DNA of 22,040 bases from Clostridium sp. CAG:167. Lineage in GTDB: Bacteria; Bacillota; Clostridia; Lachnospirales; Lachnospiraceae. Of this stretch, positions 13,934 to 22,017 are shown one piece after another. The notes beneath the pieces were generated by a model. That model saw only the letters and a program-made list of their open reading frames with translations. It did no database searches and was not told the origin of the DNA. The stretch spans positions 16,991 through 39,030 of the forward strand of contig HF998314.1 of NCBI GenBank assembly GCA_000433735.1, in the 5' to 3' direction. Each line of letters begins with the position of its first letter. The first letter of the stretch is position 1. Position numbers and translations under genes: made by a program.

Positions 13934-14430
13934 TTTGTATTCTTCACGATGATAGAATCAGCATCCTCTCCATCTGCTTCAATAGATATCATCGAACCAA
14001 GTTCTACCTCATCCAGGGAAATCTCGGTCTTTTCTCCACCGTCTTCCTTGTAGATCTTTGTATCACTGTCAATCTTGTAAGTCTTGCTTTCTCCCTGAGA
14101 CTGGGAAGAATTCTGTCTTTTACCTGCCGGCGGGGTGCCATCCGGTTTTCCGCCAACTGCTCCGCCACTGACAGGGCCTTTCTTTTTATCATCACCCTGG
14201 ATCGCCGGGCCGCTGGCAGGTCTTCCTTTACCAATGGCTCCACCACTGGCCGGGCCGTTCTGTCCCGGATCACCGGTCATTTCTTCAATCTGGATCTGCG
14301 TTTCCGAAATAGCCGTCAGCCTTCCGCTTGTCTTTGTGGTTCCATCAGAACTGCCACATGCTGTCAGTCCTGCACATGCCATGCATAGTAAAAGTCCTGT
14401 GTATAATTTATTCATTCCTGTCTTCTTCAT
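13930..14430 (-). CDS. Small lipoprotein with repeated ASGGA-type linker motifs
   Basis: A 166-residue predicted lipoprotein with the lipobox LTAC and lipidated Cys25. A short N-terminal strand region (TSGRLTAISETQIQIEEM) is followed by a disordered Gly/Pro/Lys linker with three related motifs, PASGGAI, PASGPAI and PVSGGAV (from residues 60, 71 and 86), then a compact C-terminal beta domain (about 115-166, KTYKIDSDTKIYK onward). The pattern of a short OB-like strand region resembles DUF5666-type lipoproteins, but I am not sure. The ATG at 14430 is supported by GGAGGG. The 116-base gap to the DUF4846 gene holds no convincing promoter or terminator, so it may be transcribed with the upstream operon. 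Confidence 0.75.
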   Translation of the reverse strand: MKKTGMNKLYTGLLLCMACAGLTACGSSDGTTKTSGRLTAISETQIQIEEMTGDPGQNGPASGGAIGKGRPASGPAIQGDDKKKGPVSGGAVGGKPDGTPPAGKRQNSSQSQGESKTYKIDSDTKIYKEDGGEKTEISLDEVELGSMISIEADGEDADSIIVKNTK

Positions 14431-14546
14431 ATGGTAACCCTCCATTCCGGGGAATTAATGTCCACCCCTTTTCTTGTTTACGAGCACCATTCTACAAGAT
14501 AAAAATGAATTGCCTGTGTTGTATTTGTGTCCAAATCATGAACCCA

Positions 14547-15479
14547 TTAATACTGAGGTCTATACAGACTTTCCTTGCTAAAAACCGCTGTCGGCGTCTT
14601 CATAGAAGTTTGGATTTCTTTCTGATAATACCATGGATCTTCCGGATGCAGCGGATTTAATATCACATGGAACTGCTGCGCCGGGCTGCCTCCCTGGGCA
14701 AGTAAAAACGCTTTTTTGCCCTTGGCATTGACACACACATCTACTACCATGACTACCGAACCATTCTGTATCCACACATCTCCCGGCTTTATCTTACTTA
14801 ACTTCACAGATTTGCAGTCTTTCAGCAGACTGCGGTATCCACTGGCCGGATATACTTTCTGCTGTAAAAACTTCACAAAATCCTCATAGGTACCGGCCTC
14901 CTGTCCTTCTTTTGCAAATTGTACCTGTGTTCCGGACACTGTAAATTTGATACGGTCATACTCTCCCTTGCTCCAGAAGTACTCTCCGTACATTCTCTGC
15001 ACGGATGCGGTCTGCTGCTGGAGATTTACCTCTTCCATCGGAAGTTTCAACACAGCCACTGCCTCTCCCGAGACACTCTTGGTCCTTCCTGTATAATATT
15101 TGATCTTTGTCTTTTTATAAACCGAATAATCCCGCAGGTACTGTGCCAGTTCTTCCTCTTGGGCATCCTGCTCATACCCTTCCGGCAAAGCGACACGGTC
15201 TGCCAGGGTCTTTCCTGTTGTATCGATAAACTCATCGATGGAACTTCCACTGCTGACTCTTACCACGGCTCTTACCGCGCCACCGCTGGCTGTGTCTTCG
15301 TTGTCTTCCGGTGTGGCCTCGACTGCCACCTTCGTAGCCGGCTGCTGCGAATCGTCTTCTACCACCTCATCACTCCATGCCACGCCACGCCATACTGGGA
15401 TCAAAAGAATCAATATAACAGCGGCCAGTGCCCCTGCCAAAATAACTGCCTGACGGCTGGTCATATGTCTGTTTCCCAT
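14547..15479 (-). CDS. DUF4846 family protein, membrane anchored
   Basis: A 310-residue protein of a family with unknown function. A single N-terminal membrane segment (about 9-31) is followed by an acidic, Pro/Thr linker containing ASGGAV (64-69) and a DUF4846-type domain (about 90-310). The family hallmarks are the LQQQTASVQRMYGEYFW block, GDVWI, the LLAQGGSPAQQFHVILNP block and the PWYYQ end. It would sit on the outer face of the membrane. I chose the ATG at 15479, with GGAGG five bases upstream; two earlier in-frame ATGs at 15491 and 15500 lack a ribosome site. It lies 13 bases after the ABC ATPase stop. Confidence 0.8.
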   Translation of the reverse strand: MGNRHMTSRQAVILAGALAAVILILLIPVWRGVAWSDEVVEDDSQQPATKVAVEATPEDNEDTASGGAVRAVVRVSSGSSIDEFIDTTGKTLADRVALPEGYEQDAQEEELAQYLRDYSVYKKTKIKYYTGRTKSVSGEAVAVLKLPMEEVNLQQQTASVQRMYGEYFWSKGEYDRIKFTVSGTQVQFAKEGQEAGTYEDFVKFLQQKVYPASGYRSLLKDCKSVKLSKIKPGDVWIQNGSVVMVVDVCVNAKGKKAFLLAQGGSPAQQFHVILNPLHPEDPWYYQKEIQTSMKTPTAVFSKESLYRPQY

Positions 15480-15492
15480 TTTATCCTCCATC

Positions 15493-16254
15493 TTATACAT
15501 GCAGTTTCTTCAAAAATGCTTTCGTTCGCTCATTCTTCGGATGATCGATGACTTCCTCCGGTGTACCGGTCTCAACTACCACACCTTCATCCATAAATAC
15601 AACCCGGTCTGAAACCGCCCTGGCAAAATCAATCTCATGGGTCACGATCACCATTGTCATTTTTTCTGCCGCCAGCTGCTTCAACAGCCGCAGGAGCTCC
15701 GCTGTGATCTCCGGATCCAGTGCGGAAGTAGGTTCATCAAAATACAGCATAGAAGGCTTCATGGCCAGCGCTCTGGCTATGGCCACACGCTGTTGCTGTC
15801 CACCGGACAACTCACACGGATAGGCCTCTTCTCTGCCTTCCAGCCCTACTTTTTTTAACAAAGTACGGACTTCCTCATACACCTCTTCTTTTTTTCTTTT
15901 TTGATTGATGATCGGTGCATCTGACACATTTTTCAACACATTAAAATGTGGGAACAGATTAAAATTCTGAAACACCAGGCCAAACTGTCCGCTGGCCCAT
16001 CGGATATCTGCCTTACTTCCATACAGGGTATTTCCCTGTTCATCCATTTTTACTACTTCCCGGTCCTTGTAGGCAATACTCCCGCCATCGGCTGTCTCCA
16101 GGAAGGTGGCACATCTCAAAAGAGTAGATTTACCCGAGCCGGATGGCCCCAGGATTGATACCACTTCTCCCTGATCCACAGTCAGGTCAATACCATCCAA
16201 AACTACTTTATTGTCAAAACTCTTACGAATGTTTTTCAATTCTAAAATACTCAT
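15493..16254 (-). CDS. Polar amino acid ABC transporter, ATP-binding subunit
   Basis: A 253-residue ATPase with all standard motifs: Walker A GPSGSGKST (from residue 36), Q-loop VFQ (Q96), signature LSGGQQQR (149-156), Walker B MLYFDEP (169-175) and H-loop H206 (VTHE). The overall pattern matches the GlnQ/PAAT class, which powers uptake of polar amino acids. It sits 23 bases after the fused binding-protein/permease gene, so together they form a complete importer. The ATG at 16254 follows GGAGG with a six-base spacer. Confidence 0.95.
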   Translation of the reverse strand: MSILELKNIRKSFDNKVVLDGIDLTVDQGEVVSILGPSGSGKSTLLRCATFLETADGGSIAYKDREVVKMDEQGNTLYGSKADIRWASGQFGLVFQNFNLFPHFNVLKNVSDAPIINQKRKKEEVYEEVRTLLKKVGLEGREEAYPCELSGGQQQRVAIARALAMKPSMLYFDEPTSALDPEITAELLRLLKQLAAEKMTMVIVTHEIDFARAVSDRVVFMDEGVVVETGTPEEVIDHPKNERTKAFLKKLHV

Positions 16255-16277
16255 ACATAACCTCCGTTTTTGCTGTT

Positions 16278-17816
16278 CTACTGATAATAATTAAACTTCT
16301 TTTCAACTTTTTCCATAATAAAGGCAATAACAAAGTTAAAAACATAATAGAACGCACCTGCTACAAACAACGGAAGTAATGACTTCTGCGCTGCTGAAAG
16401 CTGCTGTCCGATATAAAACATCTCTGTAAAGGAAACCACATATGCCAAAGAAGTATCTTTTACCAGCGTGATCACCTCATTGGTAACCGGCGGCAGCACT
16501 CTCTTCACCATCTGTGGGAAAAGGATGCGGAAATAAGTATGTCTTCTTCCATATCCAAGCAATGTAGCTGCTTCTCTCTGTCCCACCGGGATTCCCTGGA
16601 AACCGGAGCGGTAGATTTCTGCAAAGTACGCTGCATAGTTCAGTGAGAATCCAATAATCACCGCATAAAAACGATAGGAAAAGGAAAGTGGGATTCCAAA
16701 CACATAATATGGTGCAAACAGCACAACCAAAAGCTGCAGCATCAACGGTGTTCCTCTCATGATGGATATATAAATCCTGGCAATCCACTGCAAAATACGG
16801 AAACGGGACATTCTGAGAACACAAAGCAGTAATCCCAGTGGCAGTGAGAATAACAAAGTCAACATAAAGATCGCCAGAGAGGCACCCATACCTTCGCCTA
16901 ACTGTCCTATTGTCTTCCAGATACTGGAGGAAGATCCAGAACCTCCTGTTGTCTCTGATACTCCTGAGCCCGTTGCCGTTACGGCAGCTGCCGACGCACT
17001 CTTTGCTCCTGAAGGTTTCAGACAGACACTATCTGTCAGTTTCCATTTTGCTGCGATCTGGGCAAATGTACCGTCTTCTACCATTTCATTTAAAGTAGTC
17101 TGCACTTCATCTCTCAGTTTTGTATTTCCTTTTTTAAAACCTATTCCATAATTTTCTGAAGATAAACGCTCTGAAAGCATTTCCAGTTTATCTTCTTTCC
17201 CTTCTAACTGATAATTAGCCACACCGATATCCAGCGCAATGGCATCTACCATGCCGCTTTCCAGATTCATAATGGCTGTATTGTAATCTTTTACCTGCTG
17301 CAGTTCACCTAATGACGCCCGCAGTTTTTTATTTTCCTCGGTGGCATCCTCTCCTGTCAAGGCTGCCAGAGCAGAGGAATCTGTCTGTACAACCAGAATC
17401 TTTCCTGCAAGATCCGACAAGGAATGAATGGAAGAACCTTTTTTTACAAGTACCACCTGTGAATTGTCCACATAGGCTTCGGACCATGTATAATCATTCT
17501 CACGGCCATTCATGGTAAAACCGTTCCAGATACAGGAAATTGTTCCTGATGACAACTCTGCATCTTTCGCATCCCAGTTAATAGGTCTTTTGATCAGATT
17601 CCATCCTCTCCGCTGGCAAACCCCCTGTGCCAGATCCAGGTCAAATCCTACATATTCACCATTGTCCATATATCCATATGGCGGAAATTCTGCATCAAAA
17701 CCTACTATAAAATCCTGTGCTGCCCGGGCCGTTACCGGGAAACTCATTCCCACTGCCAGTAAAAGCAGCATATATCCCACAATTATTTTTATTCTATGTG
17801 TCCAATTCTTCATCAT
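16278..17816 (-). CDS. Fused substrate-binding protein/permease of an amino acid ABC transporter
   Basis: A 512-residue fusion: signal segment 1-32, periplasmic-type binding domain (about 33-265; FDAEFPPYGY ligand pocket, R105 in MNGRENDYTWSEAY as likely carboxylate contact, D196 in ALDIGVA), a Ser/Ala/Thr/Gly linker (270-300), and a permease domain with five or so membrane helices (about 305-505) including the coupling helix EAATLLGYGRRHTYFRILFP. Such GlnP-type fusions occur in Firmicutes and tether the binding protein to the channel. The ligand is likely a polar amino acid, not determinable. Two adjacent ATGs (17816, 17813) are possible; AAGG lies about 12 bases upstream, slightly long. It starts 18 bases after the flavodiiron gene. 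Confidence 0.92.
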   Translation of the reverse strand: MMKNWTHRIKIIVGYMLLLLAVGMSFPVTARAAQDFIVGFDAEFPPYGYMDNGEYVGFDLDLAQGVCQRRGWNLIKRPINWDAKDAELSSGTISCIWNGFTMNGRENDYTWSEAYVDNSQVVLVKKGSSIHSLSDLAGKILVVQTDSSALAALTGEDATEENKKLRASLGELQQVKDYNTAIMNLESGMVDAIALDIGVANYQLEGKEDKLEMLSERLSSENYGIGFKKGNTKLRDEVQTTLNEMVEDGTFAQIAAKWKLTDSVCLKPSGAKSASAAAVTATGSGVSETTGGSGSSSSIWKTIGQLGEGMGASLAIFMLTLLFSLPLGLLLCVLRMSRFRILQWIARIYISIMRGTPLMLQLLVVLFAPYYVFGIPLSFSYRFYAVIIGFSLNYAAYFAEIYRSGFQGIPVGQREAATLLGYGRRHTYFRILFPQMVKRVLPPVTNEVITLVKDTSLAYVVSFTEMFYIGQQLSAAQKSLLPLFVAGAFYYVFNFVIAFIMEKVEKKFNYYQ

Positions 17817-17834
17817 TCCAATTTTAACCTTTCC

Positions 17835-18995
17835 TTAGGCGAGTATCGCATCCGCCAGTTTATTCATCGTTGCAACGGTGTCGTCTTTCATCGTAGAGCG
17901 AATCGTAACCACCGGTTCTACCACTTCACATTGTTTGAAGTTCTCTGCATAAGCTTTCATCTGCTTTGCAGCCATAGGCGCCCAGCTTCCATTTTCGATG
18001 AAACCAATCTTTCGCTTCTGATAGTTTTTAATCTTAAGATGATACAGAAAATCTTCCATTGGCGGGAACAGTGCCGCATCATAAGTAGCGGCTGCCAGGA
18101 TCAGTTTGTCATAGCGGAACGCATCTTCTATGGCCTCTGCCATATCGTCCCTGCTCAGATCAAACACCGACACTTTCTGTCCTTTCTGCTCCAGGATCTC
18201 AGCCATTTTCTTAGCAACTTCTGCCGTATTTCCGTGGATCGAAGCGTAAGCAATGGTAACCCCTTCATTTTCCGGTTCATAACTGGACCAGATCTGGTAT
18301 TTTCCAATGTAATGTCCCAGATCTTCCTGAAGGATCGGTCCATGAAGGGGACAGATCTTCTCAATATCCAGTGCCGCTGCTTTTTTTAACAAAGCCTGTA
18401 CCTGCATGCCGTATTTTCCAACAATATTCATGTAATAACGGCGCGCCTCACAGTCCCAGTCTTCCTCTGTATCCAAAGTTCCGAACTTTCCGAAACCATC
18501 CGCTGAAAACAGCACTTTTTCCCGGCTTTCATACTCTACCATAACCTCCGGCCAGTGAACCATCGGTGCCATGATAAAGGTAAGGGTATGAGTCCCTAAT
18601 TCCAGTGTGTCTCCTTCTTTTACTTCCAATACACGGGATGAATAATCCGTCTCAAAAAACTGCGGCAGCATATTCTTTGTCTTTCCGTTGGTTACGATCT
18701 GAAGGTCTTTATACTTTTCACAGACAGCTGCTATATTGGCGGCATGATCCGGCTCCATATGGGATACTACCAGATAATCCGGCGTTCTTCCCTGCAGCTG
18801 CTCTTCCAGATTGGCAAACCACTGGCTGCTGACCCGCTGGTCTGCCGTATCCATAATAGCAATCTTATCATCCACGATCAGGTAGGAATTGTATGAAACC
18901 CCGTTTGGTACTTCATACTGGCTTTCAAATAAGTCTATATCGTGATCGTCACATCCAATGTAACGAATTGCTTCTGAAATGGTTACTTTGCTCAT
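17835..18995 (-). CDS. FprA-family flavodiiron protein (A-type flavoprotein)
   Basis: A 386-residue flavodiiron protein. The N-terminal metallo-beta-lactamase-like domain holds the complete diiron site: H79-x-E81-x-D83-H84 (HMEPDH), H147 (MVHWPE), D166 (SADGFG) and H218 (PLHGP). The C-terminal flavodoxin domain (about 248-386) starts with YASIHGNTAEVAKKMA, the FMN phosphate loop. No extra rubredoxin domain is present, so it is the minimal class A form. Family members reduce O2 to water or NO to N2O, protecting anaerobes. Its ATG overlaps the stop of the EAL gene by four bases (ATGA), with AAGGAGG inside that gene, so the two are translationally coupled. Confidence 0.95.
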   Translation of the reverse strand: MSKVTISEAIRYIGCDDHDIDLFESQYEVPNGVSYNSYLIVDDKIAIMDTADQRVSSQWFANLEEQLQGRTPDYLVVSHMEPDHAANIAAVCEKYKDLQIVTNGKTKNMLPQFFETDYSSRVLEVKEGDTLELGTHTLTFIMAPMVHWPEVMVEYESREKVLFSADGFGKFGTLDTEEDWDCEARRYYMNIVGKYGMQVQALLKKAAALDIEKICPLHGPILQEDLGHYIGKYQIWSSYEPENEGVTIAYASIHGNTAEVAKKMAEILEQKGQKVSVFDLSRDDMAEAIEDAFRYDKLILAAATYDAALFPPMEDFLYHLKIKNYQKRKIGFIENGSWAPMAAKQMKAYAENFKQCEVVEPVVTIRSTMKDDTVATMNKLADAILA

Positions 18996-20695
18996 ACAAT
19001 TTCCTCCTTAACTGAGTTGTTTTTTTCTGAATCATGCAGTAATGTCTTGAACTCATCAAACGGTATCGGCCTGGAATAATAATAGCCCTGATGCCAGGTA
19101 GCATGGTATTTTTTCAGATAATCCAGCAATACCTTGTCCTCCACGCCTTCAATACAGGTCTCTTTTTCTGTATTTTGGGCAAAAGAGACAATCGACTGTA
19201 CCATGGCCTGCTTCACTGGTTTTTCCTGGATGCCCCGGACAAATGACATATCGATCTTTAACTCGTCTACCGGCAGATCCAGTGCCAGAGCGAGAGAGGC
19301 ATTTCCGGTCCCAAAGTCATCCATAGCCACTTTGATGCCCTTGGATTTAAAAAAGTCGATTTCCTGTTTCAGGAAATTAACATCCAACTCACGACACCGC
19401 TCCGTCAATTCCATACATAACTGTTCTGGCTTTAATCCTGATTTTTTCAGCAGCCACAATACTGTTTCACGAAATTCTTTTCGCTCGATCTGGCCCGCTG
19501 AAATATTTACATTGACAAAGAAGTCCGGTTTTTCTTTTGAGATTTCTTTCAGATCCCTAAGTGCCTGTGAGATGATCCAGTTGCCCAGATCAAAGATACA
19601 CGGATCCTCCTCCAGCCATTCAATAAACACTCCCGGCGGCACCACACCATATGGTTCCTTCTTCCAGCGAAGCAGTGCTTCCATGCCCCGTATCTCTCCG
19701 TCTTTCGTATCGGCGATGGGCTGATAGCAGAGGAAGAATCCCTCTCTCTTTTCAATGGCATCCCGGTGGATTACACTGATCAGTTCCAGATTGTCATGCA
19801 TATCGCTGTCAATCTCATCGTTGTAGATAACCAGTTCTCCATGATGCTTATGTCGGGAATGATTCATGGCATAGGTCAGCCGGCTGCGGACGGCAATGGC
19901 ATCCATAGTATAATTTTCCAGTATAAAAGCTCCTCCTGCAATCCGAAGGGGTACTTTTTTATCATTTATATAAAGTCTGTCCGACAGACTGTCCTGTATG
20001 AAATGGTATACTTTCTGTATCTGTTCTTTATTTTTCCGTTTGAATACCAGGGCAAACTTGGCCCCAGAAAGGCGGTACACAAATCCCTGGTCTGCCGCCG
20101 CACACCGCAGAAGATATGTTACTTCGGACAATACTCTGTTGGCATATTCCACTCCATACAAAACATTGATACGGCTGAACTGCTCAATTCCCACTTTTAA
20201 AATGGCTGCAGGGGTCTTTCTCTGTATCATATCATTGATATGTTCATCAAATACCTCTTCGCTGTAAAGACCGGTTACAGAGTCAATCTCATCCGATATA
20301 CCATGATTTTCTGCCACCAGAACAAGCAAAGCAGGCTCTCCCTGTTCATCCTGGACAATCTGTCCATAGGCAGAAAAAAGGCTGCAAGTGTATTTCCCTG
20401 TCATCAGACGATACTCAAATCGTTCATTCAGGTGCTTTCCCTGCATTCTGTCCGAAAATCCTTTCAAGTACTTGTCACGGTCATCCGGGTGCACCTTTAC
20501 CGTAGATTTCTCCATGGCATAATCAAACACACCTTTTTCCAGTCCAAAAAAATCAACAACACGCTGAGACCACCAGGTCTGCTTGTTTTTCAAGTTCACA
20601 ATCCCCACATAGGTTTTGGATGAAAGATTAGTTATGATATTTAAGATCCGCTCCTGATAGTCACCTAATCCACTCCAGAACTGCTCCTCTGTCAT
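18992..20695 (-). CDS. PAS / degenerate GGDEF / EAL cyclic di-GMP phosphodiesterase
   Basis: A 567-residue cytoplasmic protein with an N-terminal PAS-like sensor (about 20-130, including VHPDDRDKY), a GGDEF-like domain (about 138-295) whose active motif reads SGAKF at 210-214 and so cannot make c-di-GMP, and an EAL domain (about 310-555). EAL residues are retained: E339-A-L, N397, E432 (ELTE), D459-D460 (MDDFGTG), K480, E516 and Q536, so hydrolysis of c-di-GMP to pGpG is expected. The degenerate GGDEF may bind GTP as an allosteric input, as known for some composite proteins. It starts 36 bases after parA with GAGGTGAGG, and its stop overlaps the flavodiiron start. Confidence 0.93.
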   Translation of the reverse strand: MTEEQFWSGLGDYQERILNIITNLSSKTYVGIVNLKNKQTWWSQRVVDFFGLEKGVFDYAMEKSTVKVHPDDRDKYLKGFSDRMQGKHLNERFEYRLMTGKYTCSLFSAYGQIVQDEQGEPALLVLVAENHGISDEIDSVTGLYSEEVFDEHINDMIQRKTPAAILKVGIEQFSRINVLYGVEYANRVLSEVTYLLRCAAADQGFVYRLSGAKFALVFKRKNKEQIQKVYHFIQDSLSDRLYINDKKVPLRIAGGAFILENYTMDAIAVRSRLTYAMNHSRHKHHGELVIYNDEIDSDMHDNLELISVIHRDAIEKREGFFLCYQPIADTKDGEIRGMEALLRWKKEPYGVVPPGVFIEWLEEDPCIFDLGNWIISQALRDLKEISKEKPDFFVNVNISAGQIERKEFRETVLWLLKKSGLKPEQLCMELTERCRELDVNFLKQEIDFFKSKGIKVAMDDFGTGNASLALALDLPVDELKIDMSFVRGIQEKPVKQAMVQSIVSFAQNTEKETCIEGVEDKVLLDYLKKYHATWHQGYYYSRPIPFDEFKTLLHDSEKNNSVKEEIV

Positions 20696-20731
20696 TCACC
20701 TCACCTCTTTTTCCCTCTGTAATCTTTTTAT

Positions 20732-21484
20732 TTACAGCAGCTCTTCTACAAAAGCTTCGTAATCCTGCATGGTAGTACAGTTTGGCGCGTAATCCACCAG
20801 CAGTTTTTTATTTTTCTGTGCCTCTTTTGTTTTCACACATTCACGGATCTTTGTCTCAAACACCCGTGTCCCCATCTGCTCTGCCACAGTTTCTAATTCT
20901 TCTTCTACTCTTCTTTCCAAATTGGAACGGCCTGAAAATTTCACCAGCAAAAGCCCTGCCACCTTCAAAGCCGGATTCTGTCTTCTCTGAACAGCCCGAA
21001 TCGTATCATATAACTGATTCAGTCCCTGCATGGAATACGCATCCGCTGTCACTGGTATGATAACCTGATCTGCTGCGATCAGGCAGTTATATAAAATCAC
21101 ATTTAAGGAAGGCGCCGTATCAATCACCAGATAATCGTAACCATCTAACTCATCAATGGCGTCTTTGAGACGGTACAATCCCTCTACATCTCCGTCCAAC
21201 ATCTTCTCCGCCTTGCTTAACAATGGGTCAGATGCCACAATGTCTCCATTTTCCAACTGCTGGATTGCATCCTCGATGGGAAGTTTGTCTGAATCCACCA
21301 TAACATCATACAAAGTGGCCTGATCCTCAATCACTGCCTGATATGTACTGGAACTGTTTCCCTGTGGATCCGCATCAATCAAGAGCGTTTTCCCTTTCTT
21401 CCCTAAAATTCCTGCCAGTGTGGTGGCTGTGGTAGTCTTGCCAATGCCGCCCTTCTGGTTCGCAACTACATAGGTAACTGCCAT
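20732..21484 (-). CDS. ParA/Soj/MinD-type ATPase
   Basis: A 250-residue ParA-family ATPase. The deviant Walker A KGGIGKTT (11-18), the LLIDADPQGN block (34-43) and the Walker B YLVIDTAPS define it; the rest matches Soj-type proteins. These ATPases form dynamic gradients on DNA or membranes that position plasmids, chromosome origins, chemoreceptor arrays or other cargo. No ParB partner, and no parS-like repeat I can recognise, lies nearby; the usual chromosomal parA sits beside parB and gidB, so this looks like an orphan copy. The ATG at 21484 follows GGAGG; an earlier in-frame ATG at 21499 overlaps that site. It follows the DUF6465 gene by 45 bases. Confidence 0.92.
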   Translation of the reverse strand: MAVTYVVANQKGGIGKTTTATTLAGILGKKGKTLLIDADPQGNSSSTYQAVIEDQATLYDVMVDSDKLPIEDAIQQLENGDIVASDPLLSKAEKMLDGDVEGLYRLKDAIDELDGYDYLVIDTAPSLNVILYNCLIAADQVIIPVTADAYSMQGLNQLYDTIRAVQRRQNPALKVAGLLLVKFSGRSNLERRVEEELETVAEQMGTRVFETKIRECVKTKEAQKNKKLLVDYAPNCTTMQDYEAFVEELL

Positions 21485-21529
21485 ATCTTTTTCCTCCATT
21501 CTGAAATTCTCTGCCTGGTGGTAGGTCTG

Positions 21530-21784
21530 CTAAAAAGCAATCTCTCCGTTTATCTCTTTGTTCACCACATAAAAGACTTTCTCTTCTTCCGGTTTGATAT
21601 ATACATTTACCTCCGTAATGTCTGCTTCCGCCACTCCCTGTCGCAGGACATCTTCCTTGATCAGATCCATCAGATTCTGCTCTGAACGCTCTCTGCCCTG
21701 GTACTGTATCACGATGTTTTTCTTCGCTCTGGCAAAACCGCCAGCTTCTTTTTCCGCGCGCATGGCGCTGCATTTGCGTGCCAT
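21530..21784 (-). CDS. DUF6465 family protein
   Basis: An 84-residue small protein: a basic N-terminus (MARKCSAMRAEK), then a strand-helix-strand region with VIQYQGRERSEQNLMDLIKE and the VNVYIKPEEEKVFYVVN block that marks DUF6465. Function is unknown; members are common in Clostridia. The ATG at 21784 follows GGGAGG with a seven-base spacer; the frame is open to 21838, but the extra upstream residues come from the leader hairpin region. It is the first gene after the promoter at 21868-21896 and precedes parA, which suggests a functional link to the ATPase. Confidence 0.8.
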   Translation of the reverse strand: MARKCSAMRAEKEAGGFARAKKNIVIQYQGRERSEQNLMDLIKEDVLRQGVAEADITEVNVYIKPEEEKVFYVVNKEINGEIAF

Positions 21785-21812
21785 CTTCCGTCCTCCCTTA
21801 TGTAAGTTGTAT

Positions 21813-21834
21813 CGCCCCCTGTTCATGCAGGGCG
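21813..21834 (-). other. GC-rich hairpin in the leader of the DUF6465-parA transcript
   Basis: On the transcript, CGCCCTG pairs with CAGGGGGCG around CATGAA, with a two-base bulge. It stands about 29 bases upstream of the DUF6465 ATG in a leader of about 77 bases. It could affect translation or mRNA stability, but no known riboswitch or leader family is recognised. Confidence 0.35.
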
Positions 21835-21867
21835 GCATTTCTCATCCGATTTTTTCGCCATAGAGTC

Positions 21868-21896
21868 ATTATAACACCGTTGGCGGTTTGTTGCAA
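21868..21896 (-). promoter_or_regulatory. Sigma-A promoter of the DUF6465-ParA-EAL-flavodiiron gene run
   Basis: On the minus strand TTGCAA (21891-21896) and TATAAT (21868-21873) are separated by exactly 17 bases. Transcription would begin near 21861. It is the only strong promoter I see for the seven closely spaced genes down to 14547. Confidence 0.8.
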
Positions 21897-21966
21897 TCTT
21901 TACATAAGCTAAGTATATCAGAGGCTTGCTCCAACTTTTTTTCTGATTTTTAACGGGGCGCAAAAA

Positions 21967-22017
21967 AAGTTTGTCTGTAACGGAAAAATATGATTTTTCC
22001 CAATTACAAACAAACTT
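21967..22017. terminator. Long imperfect hairpin terminator, probably bidirectional
   Basis: Three paired blocks form one 51-base hairpin: AAGTTTGT (21967-21974) with ACAAACTT (22010-22017), TGTAA (21976-21980) with TTACA (22004-22008), and GGAAAAAT (21982-21989) with ATTTTTCC (21993-22000), around a three-base loop. On the minus strand it ends in TTTTTTT, typical of an intrinsic terminator for a gene upstream of the window; the plus side has a weaker T-rich tail. It isolates the DUF6465 promoter from upstream transcription. Confidence 0.8.

Noticed and set aside
14431..14546. Dedicated promoter for the 166-residue lipoprotein gene
   Set aside because: Possible -10 boxes (TATCTT, TAGAAT) exist on the minus strand, but none has an acceptable -35 at 16-18 bases.
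17796..18389. A 197-codon open frame on the plus strand
   Set aside because: It is antisense to the flavodiiron gene, whose diiron and FMN motifs are complete.
21784..22017. parS site or plasmid replication origin near parA
   Set aside because: Only a terminator hairpin, a sigma-A promoter and a small leader hairpin are visible; there are no repeated iterons, and none of the repeats looks like parS.
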